From Winogradskyella schleiferi (GTDB lineage Bacteria > Bacteroidota > Bacteroidia > Flavobacteriales > Flavobacteriaceae): 64,000 nt of DNA. A program made the position numbers and the translations under genes. The notes below the pieces were generated by a model. It was not told the DNA's origin and ran no database searches. It was given only the letters and a program-made list of their open reading frames with translations. Location: positions 2,200,501 to 2,264,500 of the forward strand of contig NZ_CP053351.1 in NCBI RefSeq assembly GCF_013394655.1. The letters run 5' to 3'. Every line of letters begins with the position of its first letter. Positions within the stretch are counted from its first letter, which is position 1. Of the stretch, positions 41,495 to 50,405 are shown in pieces.

Positions 41495-43282
41495 ATGAAG
41501 CATCTTTACCTATTATTTATTTTTATTACTAGCATTGGTTTTGCGCAAATTCCTACAAACTATTACGACAGTGCAAATGGCTTATCAGGTTTTGCCTTAA
41601 AAACCCAATTAAAAACCATTATTTCTAATGGACATATTGATCAAGGTTACGGTAGCTTATATGATGGTTACGTAACTACACATACCGATAATATTGCCGA
41701 AAGTGGTTACGAAAATGATGGTACTATACTATTGTATTATACGGAAAACCCAAACGGAACAGATCCTTACACGTTTAATCATGGCTCTAACCAATGTGGA
41801 AATTATAACGCAGAAGGTGTATGTTACAATCGTGAGCATACCATTCCGCAATCGTCTTTTGGAAGTGCCTCTCCAATGCAAAACGACATACATCATGTAG
41901 TTCCTAGCGATGGTTTTGCGAATGGACAAAGAGGTAGTTTACCTTTTGGAACTGTTGGTTCTGCAAGCTGGACTTCTTTAAACGGTTCTAAACGTGGCAA
42001 TAGCAATGTGCTTGGATATTCCGGAAATGTTTTCGAGCCTATAGACGAATTTAAAGGCGATATTGCAAGATCAATTCTATATTTTGTAACACGTTACGAA
42101 GATACGGTTGATGGTTATACAAGTTTTGATATGTTTAACGGCACAGAAAACCAAGCTTTAGAAGATTGGGCTGTTGATATGTTATTGGATTGGCATTACA
42201 ATATAGATCCTGTGGACCAAAGAGAAATCAATAGAAATAACGCAGCTTATAACTATCAAGGCAATGCAAATCCTTTTGTAGATCACCCAGAATATGCCAA
42301 CTTAATTTGGAATCCGACTCCAGATACGGAAGCGCCTTCAGACCCGACAAATTTAGTAGCGTCTAACCCAACTGATAACTCTATTGTTTTGAGTTGGACG
42401 GCTTCTACAGATAATATCGGAGTTGCTTCCTATGATGTCTATATTGACGGAGCTTATACCTTCAGTTCTGCAAATACAACAGCAATGGCAACTGGTTTAG
42501 CACCTGATACAATTTATTGCTTTACTGTAAAAGCAAAAGATGCAGCTGGCAATGAATCTAGTTTTAGTAATCAGGATTGTGAATCAACTACTAATAGTGG
42601 AACTGGAAGTCCTGATTGCTTAACCGAGACTTTCACGAATTTAGATACTTCTATTAGCTCATATTCAGATGTCAATTGGACAGGAGACGAAGGTGGGATT
42701 TGGAGCGCTACAGATGCTAGAACCGATCAAGATCTTAACGGAACTTCTGCTATTACAGTTAGAAACGGTGCTTTAAATTTACCATCAACTTCTGGTGGTA
42801 TCGGAATCCTAACAGTAACCACAAAACGCGTATTTAGTGGTTCTTCTGGAACTTTTAATCTTAACGTCAATGGGAATTTGATAGGCACTATACCTTATGA
42901 TGATACCTCTCAAACTATTGTAATACCAAATATCAATGTAGAAAATAATGTTTCTGTTGTCATTGACGGTAATAGTGGATCAGGTAATAGAGTTGTCTTT
43001 GATGACCTTTCTTACACCTGCTATTCTTCTTTGAGCACAGATGAGTTTAATGCATCAAACATAAAACTGTATCCAAATCCTGTTAATAACAATTTAACTT
43101 TAGATTTAAAATCTAATGTGGATACTAGCATAGAGATTTATGATATTTTAGGAAAACGTGTTCTTAAAAACACAATCAATAAAACAAGTGCTTTAAATCT
43201 CCAAGCCTTAAAATCTGGAATTTACATCGTGAAAATCACACAAGGTAATTCTACCATAACTAAGAAGTTGGTAAAGCAATAA
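41495..43282 (+). CDS. Secreted endonuclease I with fibronectin type III domain and T9SS sorting tail
   Basis: A 595-residue protein. After a signal peptide (about residues 1-17) comes an endonuclease I (EndA/Vvn-type) domain with the active-site region NREHTIPQSSFG, the HHVVPSDGFANGQRG stretch and metal-binding residues, to about residue 275. A fibronectin type III domain (SDPTNLVASNPTDNSIVLSW truncated to PTNLVASNPTDNSIVLSW) spans about 285-365, then a beta domain, and finally a C-terminal type IX sorting domain (YPNPVNNNLTL ... GIYIVKIT) at 520-595. It should degrade DNA outside the cell. A terminator follows. Confidence 0.92.
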   Translation: MKHLYLLFIFITSIGFAQIPTNYYDSANGLSGFALKTQLKTIISNGHIDQGYGSLYDGYVTTHTDNIAESGYENDGTILLYYTENPNGTDPYTFNHGSNQCGNYNAEGVCYNREHTIPQSSFGSASPMQNDIHHVVPSDGFANGQRGSLPFGTVGSASWTSLNGSKRGNSNVLGYSGNVFEPIDEFKGDIARSILYFVTRYEDTVDGYTSFDMFNGTENQALEDWAVDMLLDWHYNIDPVDQREINRNNAAYNYQGNANPFVDHPEYANLIWNPTPDTEAPSDPTNLVASNPTDNSIVLSWTASTDNIGVASYDVYIDGAYTFSSANTTAMATGLAPDTIYCFTVKAKDAAGNESSFSNQDCESTTNSGTGSPDCLTETFTNLDTSISSYSDVNWTGDEGGIWSATDARTDQDLNGTSAITVRNGALNLPSTSGGIGILTVTTKRVFSGSSGTFNLNVNGNLIGTIPYDDTSQTIVIPNINVENNVSVVIDGNSGSGNRVVFDDLSYTCYSSLSTDEFNASNIKLYPNPVNNNLTLDLKSNVDTSIEIYDILGKRVLKNTINKTSALNLQALKSGIYIVKITQGNSTITKKLVKQ

Positions 43283-43302
43283 ATAAAATAATCACAACAA
43301 TG

Positions 43303-43348
43303 AAAAGCAGCTGCACTTGGATTACGCTAAGTGACAAGCTGCTTTTTT
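43303..43348 (+). terminator. Rho-independent terminator
   Basis: AAAAGCAGCT (43303-43312) pairs with AGCTGCTTTT, with an inner CACTT/AAGTG stem, and six T follow. It ends the endonuclease gene. A spacing of 110 bp separates it from purL. Confidence 0.8.
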
Positions 43349-43415
43349 GTTTAAAACTTGTTGAATACTTCATTATTTGAAATTCAATTCTTATGAAGTT
43401 TATCGTAAAATGAAC

Positions 43416-43423
43416 TAACTTTG
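43416..43423 (+). promoter_or_regulatory. -7 box for purL
   Basis: TAACTTTG matches TAnnTTTG and lies 35 bp before the purL start. The -33 TTG was not found at the expected distance. Confidence 0.5.
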
Positions 43424-43457
43424 TAATAAATATTTTTCACGTTAAAAACAACATTAA

Positions 43458-46400
43458 ATGATCCACTTCTTTGGAAACGAAAACAGTAAGGTATTTGCTG
43501 TTCAAACAGCAGAAGAATTATCAACCGAAACCGTTTCTAAATTGATATGGTTATTCGGCAACCAACCTAAAATAGAACAAGCATCAATTGATGCTTTTTT
43601 TGTTGGACCAAGAGCTGCAATGATTACGCCTTGGAGTACAAATGCCGTTGAGATTACCCAAAACATGGGAGTTTCTGATATTATTAGAATTGAAGAATTT
43701 ACTGCTGTCCCTGAAGATTATAAGGACTTTGATCCTATGATCTCTGAAAAATATCAAAGTTTGAATCAAGAGATATTCAACATTGATATTCAACCAGAAT
43801 CGATTCAGAATATCGAAAATATTTCCGAATACAATCAACAAGAAGGTTTATCACTTAGCGACGAAGAAGTCGATTATCTTGAAAGTGTTTCAAAAAAAAT
43901 AGGACGACCATTAACCGACTCTGAAGTATTTGGATTCTCTCAAGTGAATTCTGAGCATTGTCGTCATAAAATATTCAATGGTACGTTTGTTATTGATGGT
44001 GAAGAAAAAGAAACGTCATTATTCAAACTTATTAAAGAAACCTCAAAACAAAATCCGAACGATATAGTTTCAGCATATAAAGATAATGTTGCTTTTATAA
44101 AAGGACCAGTCGTAGAGCAATTTGCACCAAAACGTGCTGATATTCCTGATTTTTACAATACCCAAGATTTTGAATCCGTCATTTCCCTAAAAGCAGAAAC
44201 ACACAATTTCCCAACAACGGTTGAACCTTTTAATGGCGCAGCAACAGGTTCTGGTGGTGAAATCAGGGATAGATTGGCTGGCGGAAAAGGCTCTTTACCG
44301 TTAGCAGGAACAGCAGTTTACATGACCTCTTACTCACGTCTGGAGGAAGGAAGGCTTTGGGAAAAAGCATTCCCTGAACGCAAATGGCTGTACCAAACAC
44401 CAATGGACATTTTAATCAAAGCGAGTAATGGCGCTTCCGATTTTGGAAACAAATTTGGACAACCGTTAATCTGTGGCTCGGTTTTAACTTTTGAACATAT
44501 CGAGAGTTCTAGCTCTTCACCAATGGGGAAGTTGGATGGGGCTTTAGCTTACGACAAAGTCATAATGCAAGCTGGAGGCATCGGTTACGGAAAGGCTAAC
44601 CAAGCTTTAAAAGATATGCCAAAAGAAGGCGACAAAATCGTTATCCTTGGTGGAGACAATTATAGAATCGGAATGGGAGGTGCTGCGGTTTCATCTGCTG
44701 ACACAGGTGCTTTGGCTTCTGGTATCGAATTAAATGCTGTGCAACGTTCTAATCCTGAAATGCAAAAACGTGCAGCCAATGCTGTTCGTGGCATGGTGGA
44801 AAGTGATGAAAATTTTATCGTTTCCATTCACGATCATGGTGCAGGTGGACATCTGAATTGTTTATCGGAATTGGTTGAAGATACTGGTGGAAAAATAGAC
44901 TTAGACAAACTTCCTGTTGGAGACCCAACATTGTCTGCTAAAGAAATTATAGGTAACGAATCCCAAGAACGAATGGGATTGGTAATTGCTGATAAACATT
45001 TAGAAACATTACATAACATTGCGGATAGAGAACGCTCACCAATTTATGATGTTGGTGAAGTGACAGGTAAACACCGATTTACTTTTGAGTCTAAAACATC
45101 TGGTGAAAAACCAATGGATTTAGCCTTAGAAGATATGTTTGGAAGTTCTCCTAAAACTGTGATGAGTGACATTACAGTTGAAAAGCAGTATAGTGGTATT
45201 TCTTATGATACCAATAAATTCTACGATTATTTAGACCAAGTTCTACAGCTTGAAGCTGTGGCCTGTAAAGATTGGTTAACTAATAAAGTTGACCGTTGTG
45301 TTGGTGGAAAAGTAGCGAAACAACAATGTGCTGGGCCCTTACAATTGCCATTAAATAATGTCGGCGTTATGGCTCTTGATTTTAAAGGTAAAGAAGGCAT
45401 AGCAACATCGATTGGCCACGCTCCTATTTCTGGATTAATCAATCCTGTGGCAGGAAGCAGAAATTCAATTACTGAAGCATTGACCAATATGATTTGGGCA
45501 CCGCTTAAAGACGGATTAAAAAGTGTGTCATTGTCAGCAAACTGGATGTGGCCATGTAAAAATGAAGGCGAAGATGCACGTTTGTATGAAGCTGTAAAAG
45601 CGATTTCAGAATTTTCAATTGATTTAGGCATCAACGTTCCAACAGGAAAGGATTCGCTTTCCATGAAACAAAAATATCCTGAAGGCGATGTTATTTCTCC
45701 CGGAACGGTTATTATTTCTGCAGCAGCCAATTGTAATGATATTACTAAGGTGGTTGAACCCGTTTTTCAAAAAGGAAAAGGATCAATTTATTATGTTAAT
45801 ATCTCTCAGGACTCTTATGAATTAGGTGGAAGTTCATTCGCTCAAATCAATAATAAAATTGGAAATACCACGCCATCTATTAAAAGTGCAGATTATGTTA
45901 CGACGGTTTTCAACACCATTCAAAGTTTAATAAAAGACAATCAAATTGTTGCAGGACATGATGTAGCTTCTGGAGGCTTAATTACCACTTTATTAGAAAT
46001 GTGTTTTGCTGATAATAATTTAGGAGCAGAATTAAATATCACAGAAATCAATGAAAAAGATGCGTTCAAAGTGTTATTTGCAGAAAATGCAGGAATCGTT
46101 TTTCAGTCTGAGGATGATACGGTTGAAGATGTATTAGCAAATGCAAATATTGAATTCCACAAATTAGGACGTGTTATGGAAAGTGATATCTTGGGTATCA
46201 CCAATGGCGACCAAGTATTTAGCATGACGATTTCAAGATTACGGGATATGTGGTTTAAAACCTCTTATCTTCTAGATCAGAAGCAAACCGCAAACGGGTT
46301 GGCAAAGGAAAGATTTGATAATTATAAAATTCAGGCCTTAAATTATTCATTCCCGAATCATTTTTCAGGAAATCTTCCGCAAATTAATTCGAATCAAACA

Positions 46401-47156
46401 CGCCCAAAAGCTGCAATTTTAAGAGAAAAAGGAAGTAATTCTGAACGTGAAATGGCAAATGCCATGTATTTAGCTGGATTCGACGTAAAGGATGTGCATA
46501 TGACCGATTTAATTTCTGGTCGTGAAAACTTAGAAGATATTCAGTTTTTAGGCGCTGTTGGCGGTTTTAGTAATTCTGATGTTTTAGGTTCCGCCAAAGG
46601 TTGGGCAGGCGCGATAAAATATAACGAGAAAGCGAATAAAGTGATTAAAAACTTCTTCAAACGAGAAGATACGCTTTCTGTTGGCATCTGTAATGGTTGC
46701 CAGTTATGGATGGAATTAGATTTGGTGAATCCTGAACATGAGGATCACGGAAAAATGACTTATAACCATTCCAAAAAGCACGAAAGCGGCTTTACGTCTG
46801 TAAAAATTCAAGAGAATAATTCCGTAATGCTTTCTAGTTTAGCAGGAAGTACTTTAGGGGTTTGGATTTCTCATGGCGAAGGAAAATTCAAATTACCCTA
46901 TTCAGAAGACAAATACCATATTGTCGCCAAATATGGTTACGCTGACTATCCTGCCAATCCAAATGGTTCAGATTTTAATACAGCCATGCTTTGCGATAAA
47001 ACAGGACGACATTTAGTAACTATGCCTCATATTGAGCGCTCTACATTTCCATGGAATTGGGCAAATTATCCAGAAGGAAGAAAGGATGAAGTTTCGCCTT
47101 GGTTGGAAGCTTTTGTGAATGCTAGGTTATGGATTGAAGCTAATAACAATAGTTAA
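43458..47156 (+). CDS. purL: Phosphoribosylformylglycinamidine synthase (single-chain PurL)
   Basis: A 1232-residue enzyme of purine synthesis that converts FGAR, glutamine and ATP to FGAM. The N-terminal PurS-like part (about 1-150) is followed by two AIRS-type halves (SQVNSEHCRHKIF, SLKAETHNFPTTVEPFNGAATGSGGEIRD with its glycine loop) and by a C-terminal glutaminase with the nucleophile Cys in GICNGCQLWMELDL and downstream His/Glu in ISHGEGKF and the final segment. All parts of the large bacterial PurL are present. It is a single gene with its own promoter. Confidence 0.96.
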   Translation: MIHFFGNENSKVFAVQTAEELSTETVSKLIWLFGNQPKIEQASIDAFFVGPRAAMITPWSTNAVEITQNMGVSDIIRIEEFTAVPEDYKDFDPMISEKYQSLNQEIFNIDIQPESIQNIENISEYNQQEGLSLSDEEVDYLESVSKKIGRPLTDSEVFGFSQVNSEHCRHKIFNGTFVIDGEEKETSLFKLIKETSKQNPNDIVSAYKDNVAFIKGPVVEQFAPKRADIPDFYNTQDFESVISLKAETHNFPTTVEPFNGAATGSGGEIRDRLAGGKGSLPLAGTAVYMTSYSRLEEGRLWEKAFPERKWLYQTPMDILIKASNGASDFGNKFGQPLICGSVLTFEHIESSSSSPMGKLDGALAYDKVIMQAGGIGYGKANQALKDMPKEGDKIVILGGDNYRIGMGGAAVSSADTGALASGIELNAVQRSNPEMQKRAANAVRGMVESDENFIVSIHDHGAGGHLNCLSELVEDTGGKIDLDKLPVGDPTLSAKEIIGNESQERMGLVIADKHLETLHNIADRERSPIYDVGEVTGKHRFTFESKTSGEKPMDLALEDMFGSSPKTVMSDITVEKQYSGISYDTNKFYDYLDQVLQLEAVACKDWLTNKVDRCVGGKVAKQQCAGPLQLPLNNVGVMALDFKGKEGIATSIGHAPISGLINPVAGSRNSITEALTNMIWAPLKDGLKSVSLSANWMWPCKNEGEDARLYEAVKAISEFSIDLGINVPTGKDSLSMKQKYPEGDVISPGTVIISAAANCNDITKVVEPVFQKGKGSIYYVNISQDSYELGGSSFAQINNKIGNTTPSIKSADYVTTVFNTIQSLIKDNQIVAGHDVASGGLITTLLEMCFADNNLGAELNITEINEKDAFKVLFAENAGIVFQSEDDTVEDVLANANIEFHKLGRVMESDILGITNGDQVFSMTISRLRDMWFKTSYLLDQKQTANGLAKERFDNYKIQALNYSFPNHFSGNLPQINSNQTRPKAAILREKGSNSEREMANAMYLAGFDVKDVHMTDLISGRENLEDIQFLGAVGGFSNSDVLGSAKGWAGAIKYNEKANKVIKNFFKREDTLSVGICNGCQLWMELDLVNPEHEDHGKMTYNHSKKHESGFTSVKIQENNSVMLSSLAGSTLGVWISHGEGKFKLPYSEDKYHIVAKYGYADYPANPNGSDFNTAMLCDKTGRHLVTMPHIERSTFPWNWANYPEGRKDEVSPWLEAFVNARLWIEANNNS

Positions 47157-47508
47157 AATTTATGTAGTCGAAAATTAAAATGGACGAACCTATTCTTAGG
47201 ATTTATTTAATTTTCTATTCTGAATATATACGAGCTTATTTACACCGCTTTATTTATTTTTTTCAAAACGACGGTTTTATCATTAATGGTAATAGAGTAA
47301 TACCATCCAATTTTTTAAGCTATTAAAATGTAATATCTTTAGTTATTTTAAAACTTAAACCTAACTATTATAAGAAGTTATAGGCACTAAACATTTTCTT
47401 TAGAATATTATTGAATAAAATTTTTATTCTTCTTCATTTTCATAATATTTAATTTTATAACTTTAAAATCGATATTTTCGCAATATCCCTTACTAATTTT
47501 TGCTAAAA
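47157..47508 (+). other. AT-rich intergenic stretch of about 350 bp
   Basis: No clear gene. An ATG at 47180 opens a 48-codon frame to TAA at 47326 without a convincing ribosome binding site or family match. The rest is AT-rich and presumably contains the promoter of the acyl-CoA ligase gene. Confidence 0.4.
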
Positions 47509-49287
47509 ATGAACATGACAGACGTAACACGCCTTTTCGATTTTCCATATTACCAACTAAAACACAAACCAAACGATAGCGCTTTGGTTACCAAATACAA
47601 TGGTAAATGGGAAGCCATATCGACGCAAGAATATATAGATAAATCAAATGCTATGAGCAGGGCTTTGTTGCGTTTGGGCATTCAAAAAAACGATAAAATT
47701 GCAGTTATTTCCACAACCAACAGAACGGAATGGAACATAATGGATATTGGCATTCTTCAATTGGGCGCACAAAATATTCCGATTTATCCTACGATTAGTG
47801 CTGAGGATTACGAATATGTTTTAAACCACAGCGAATCTATTTATTGCTTCGTTTCAGATACAGAAGTATTAGAAAAAGTAAGGAAAATTCAAAATAAAAC
47901 GAAAATAAAGGAGGTATATTCCTTTGATCATATTGAAGGTTGCAAACACTATTCTGAATTATTCGAATTAGGTAAAGACGAGAGCAATCAACCAGAAGTC
48001 GAAGCCCGAAAAGATGCCGTAAAACCTGAAGATTTAGCTACCATAATTTATACATCCGGCACAACAGGAAGACCAAAAGGTGTCATGCTTTCGCATTGGA
48101 ATATAACCAGTAACGCTTTAGACAGTTCGCCAAGGGTTCCTTTAAAGGAAGGTGAAACTCGTATATTGAGCTTCTTACCTATTTGTCATATTTTTGAACG
48201 TGTTTTAATTTATGTATATCAATATGCTGGGACATCCATTTATTTCGCTGAAGCCATTGATAAAATTGGAGATAATGCCAAAGAAGTTAAACCGAATTTA
48301 ATGAGTGTTGTTCCTCGACTTCTTGAAAAAGTCTTTGATAAAATTATGCTAAAAGGCGAAGAACTAACAGGAATTAAAAAAGGCTTGTTCTTTTGGGCCG
48401 TAAGATTGGGAGAACGCTGGGAACCGTATGGTGCCAATGGAGCTTGGTATGAGTTTCAACTAAAAATAGCCAATAAACTTATATTCAGTAAATGGCGCGA
48501 AGCCCTTGGTGGCGAATTAGGCACTATGGTTTCCGGGAGTGCCGCATTGCAACCACGATTAGCAAGAATGTTTGGAGCGGCCAAGATGCGCGTTATGGAA
48601 GGTTATGGTTTAACTGAAACCTCTCCTGTTGTAGCCGTAGGTTTATATAAAGACCATAATTATAGAGTCGGAACAGTTGGAAAACCAATTGATAATGTAG
48701 AAGTTAAAATTGCAGAGGACGGCGAAGTTCTAGTAAAAGGTCCTAATGTCATGTTAGGGTATTATAAAGATCCTGAAAAAACAGCTAGTGTAATGACAGG
48801 AGATTATTTCCATACAGGAGATAAAGGAGAAATTGATGCAGATGGTTTCTTAAAAATTACAGGTCGTAAAAAGGAAATGTTTAAAACCTCAGGTGGAAAA
48901 TATGTGATTCCGCCACTCCTAGAAAACGACATGAAGCAATCCCTTTTTATTGAACAAATAATGGTGGTTGGTGAAGGCGAAAAAATGCCGGCAGCGCTAA
49001 TTCAGCCAAATTTTGATTTTATACGCGATTGGATAGACCATAAACAAAATGGCGTTGGAAAAACGGAAACTGAAATTGCTAATTCCGAAATCGTAATTAA
49101 TCGCATTCAACGAGAAATAGACAAATACAATAAACACTTTGGAAAATGGGAACAAATCAAACGATTTGAACTCACGCCAGATGTGTGGTCTATTGATGGA
49201 GGACATCTTACGCCTACCATGAAAATGAAACGCGCTATTATTAAGGATATTTATCAAGATCTTTATGATAAAATTTATCGTGCTTAA
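47509..49287 (+). CDS. Long-chain acyl-CoA synthetase (AMP-binding)
   Basis: A 592-residue AMP-binding enzyme that activates fatty acids as CoA thioesters. The P-loop-like motif is TIIYTSGTTGRPKGVMLSH near residue 190, with MEGYGLTETSP near residue 365 and the hinge/Lys region GRKKEMFKTSGGKY near residue 470. The TTG at 47500 is the frame limit; 47509 or 47515 (ATG) are better starts. It is the first gene of a cluster of fatty acid genes (MarR regulator, beta-oxidation enzymes), which fits a role in feeding beta-oxidation. Related long-chain synthetases are peripheral membrane proteins. Confidence 0.92.
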   Translation: MNMTDVTRLFDFPYYQLKHKPNDSALVTKYNGKWEAISTQEYIDKSNAMSRALLRLGIQKNDKIAVISTTNRTEWNIMDIGILQLGAQNIPIYPTISAEDYEYVLNHSESIYCFVSDTEVLEKVRKIQNKTKIKEVYSFDHIEGCKHYSELFELGKDESNQPEVEARKDAVKPEDLATIIYTSGTTGRPKGVMLSHWNITSNALDSSPRVPLKEGETRILSFLPICHIFERVLIYVYQYAGTSIYFAEAIDKIGDNAKEVKPNLMSVVPRLLEKVFDKIMLKGEELTGIKKGLFFWAVRLGERWEPYGANGAWYEFQLKIANKLIFSKWREALGGELGTMVSGSAALQPRLARMFGAAKMRVMEGYGLTETSPVVAVGLYKDHNYRVGTVGKPIDNVEVKIAEDGEVLVKGPNVMLGYYKDPEKTASVMTGDYFHTGDKGEIDADGFLKITGRKKEMFKTSGGKYVIPPLLENDMKQSLFIEQIMVVGEGEKMPAALIQPNFDFIRDWIDHKQNGVGKTETEIANSEIVINRIQREIDKYNKHFGKWEQIKRFELTPDVWSIDGGHLTPTMKMKRAIIKDIYQDLYDKIYRA

Positions 49288-49429
49288 GACCGAAATAAAT
49301 TAAAATATTTATTAGCAGATATGACTATTTTTAGATATTAATCTAATTTCTACGTTATTAATCGTTGATAACAAACATTTTACGCCAAATATCATATCTT
49401 AGGTAGTCATAACCGCTAAATCCTAACAT

Positions 49430-49822
49430 ATGAAAACTAAAACATTTATCATTGCTGGTATTTGTGGAGGTATTGTGAACTGGCTTCTCGGTTGGTTGGG
49501 TTATGGTATTATTCTTGCCGACTACTTTCCACAACCCAACGAAGACACAAGATCAATGACATTTATTTTTTTGGGATGTTTATCTATAGGATTCTTTTTG
49601 TCTTATTTTTATAATCGTTGGGCACAAATTGCTACAATCTCTACAGGTGCTAGAGCCGGAGCATTCTTCGGGTTATTCTTCGCGTTATTTAATGGTTTTT
49701 TTAATATGGCTATTGATGGTACAATAACTACCGAATTATTCACGCTGGATATCGCTATTTCTATAGGCATTACCGCAGCGACTGGAGCAATCGTCGGATT
49801 TATTAATGGCAAATTTAAATAA
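49430..49822 (+). CDS. Small membrane protein of unknown function
   Basis: A 130-residue membrane protein with four segments near residues 5-25, 45-62, 76-95 and 103-124, joined by short loops. A conserved GIVNWLLGWLGYG motif begins it and GFINGK ends it. It stands between the acyl-CoA ligase and the MarR regulator with about 140 bp on each side. I do not recognise the family. Confidence 0.7.
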   Translation: MKTKTFIIAGICGGIVNWLLGWLGYGIILADYFPQPNEDTRSMTFIFLGCLSIGFFLSYFYNRWAQIATISTGARAGAFFGLFFALFNGFFNMAIDGTITTELFTLDIAISIGITAATGAIVGFINGKFK

Positions 49823-49922
49823 AAGCGAGGAAAGCTTTCAAACACAAACTTCTCAAAATAATAGCTTCAAATTATTAATATAAAATTTTGGCAATTTATT
49901 ATGCATGCATAGTATTTTTTAT

Positions 49923-49930
49923 TATCTTTG
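49923..49930 (+). promoter_or_regulatory. -7 box for the MarR gene and beta-oxidation operon
   Basis: TATCTTTG matches TAnnTTTG, 19 bp before the ATG at 49949. It makes the TTG at 49928 an unlikely start. Confidence 0.5.
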
Positions 49931-49948
49931 GTTTCCAATTTCAGTTTT

Positions 49949-50404
49949 ATGAAAGACAAAACAATAGATTATATTCTGAGAACCACTTGGTTGGCAGTTA
50001 ATAAAATGTATAACGAAGAAGCCTCTCAATTTGGGACAACAATGGCTACCGGTTTTGCCTTATTAAGTATTGATCCTGAAAAGGGAACACCTTCAACATC
50101 TTTAGGCCCTAAAATGGGAATGGAAGCCACTAGTCTTTCCCGAACTTTAAAAACTATGGAAGCCAATGGTTTAATTGAGCGCAAACCAAACCCAGAAGAT
50201 GGACGTGGCGTCTTAATTTTCTTGACAGATTTTGGAAGAGAAAAAAGAGCATTATCAAAAGATAAAGTACTAACATTTAACGAAACTATTAAAGCAAATG
50301 TTTCCGCAGAAGAATTAGCAAACTTTACGAAAGTAGCCGAAGTCATTAATAATATGATTTCCAATAAACAGATATACAACAAAAAAGAACACATTTTAAA
50401 ATAA
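49949..50404 (+). CDS. MarR-family transcriptional regulator
   Basis: A 151-residue winged-helix protein. The recognition region GPKMGMEATSLSRTLKTMEA lies near residue 55-75 and the wing has KPNPEDGRGVLIFLTDFG. The helical dimer arms lie at both ends. It begins one base before the fad gene cluster continues (FadJ-like gene at 50406), so it is the first gene of that operon. It is likely a repressor or sensor of fatty acids or acyl-CoA that controls the operon; the ligand is inferred from context. Confidence 0.9.
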   Translation: MKDKTIDYILRTTWLAVNKMYNEEASQFGTTMATGFALLSIDPEKGTPSTSLGPKMGMEATSLSRTLKTMEANGLIERKPNPEDGRGVLIFLTDFGREKRALSKDKVLTFNETIKANVSAEELANFTKVAEVINNMISNKQIYNKKEHILK

Positions 50405-50405
50405 G

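Noticed and set aside
45227..45730. A 167-codon minus-strand frame inside purL
   Set aside because: It is antisense to conserved purL codons and shows no start context or family match.
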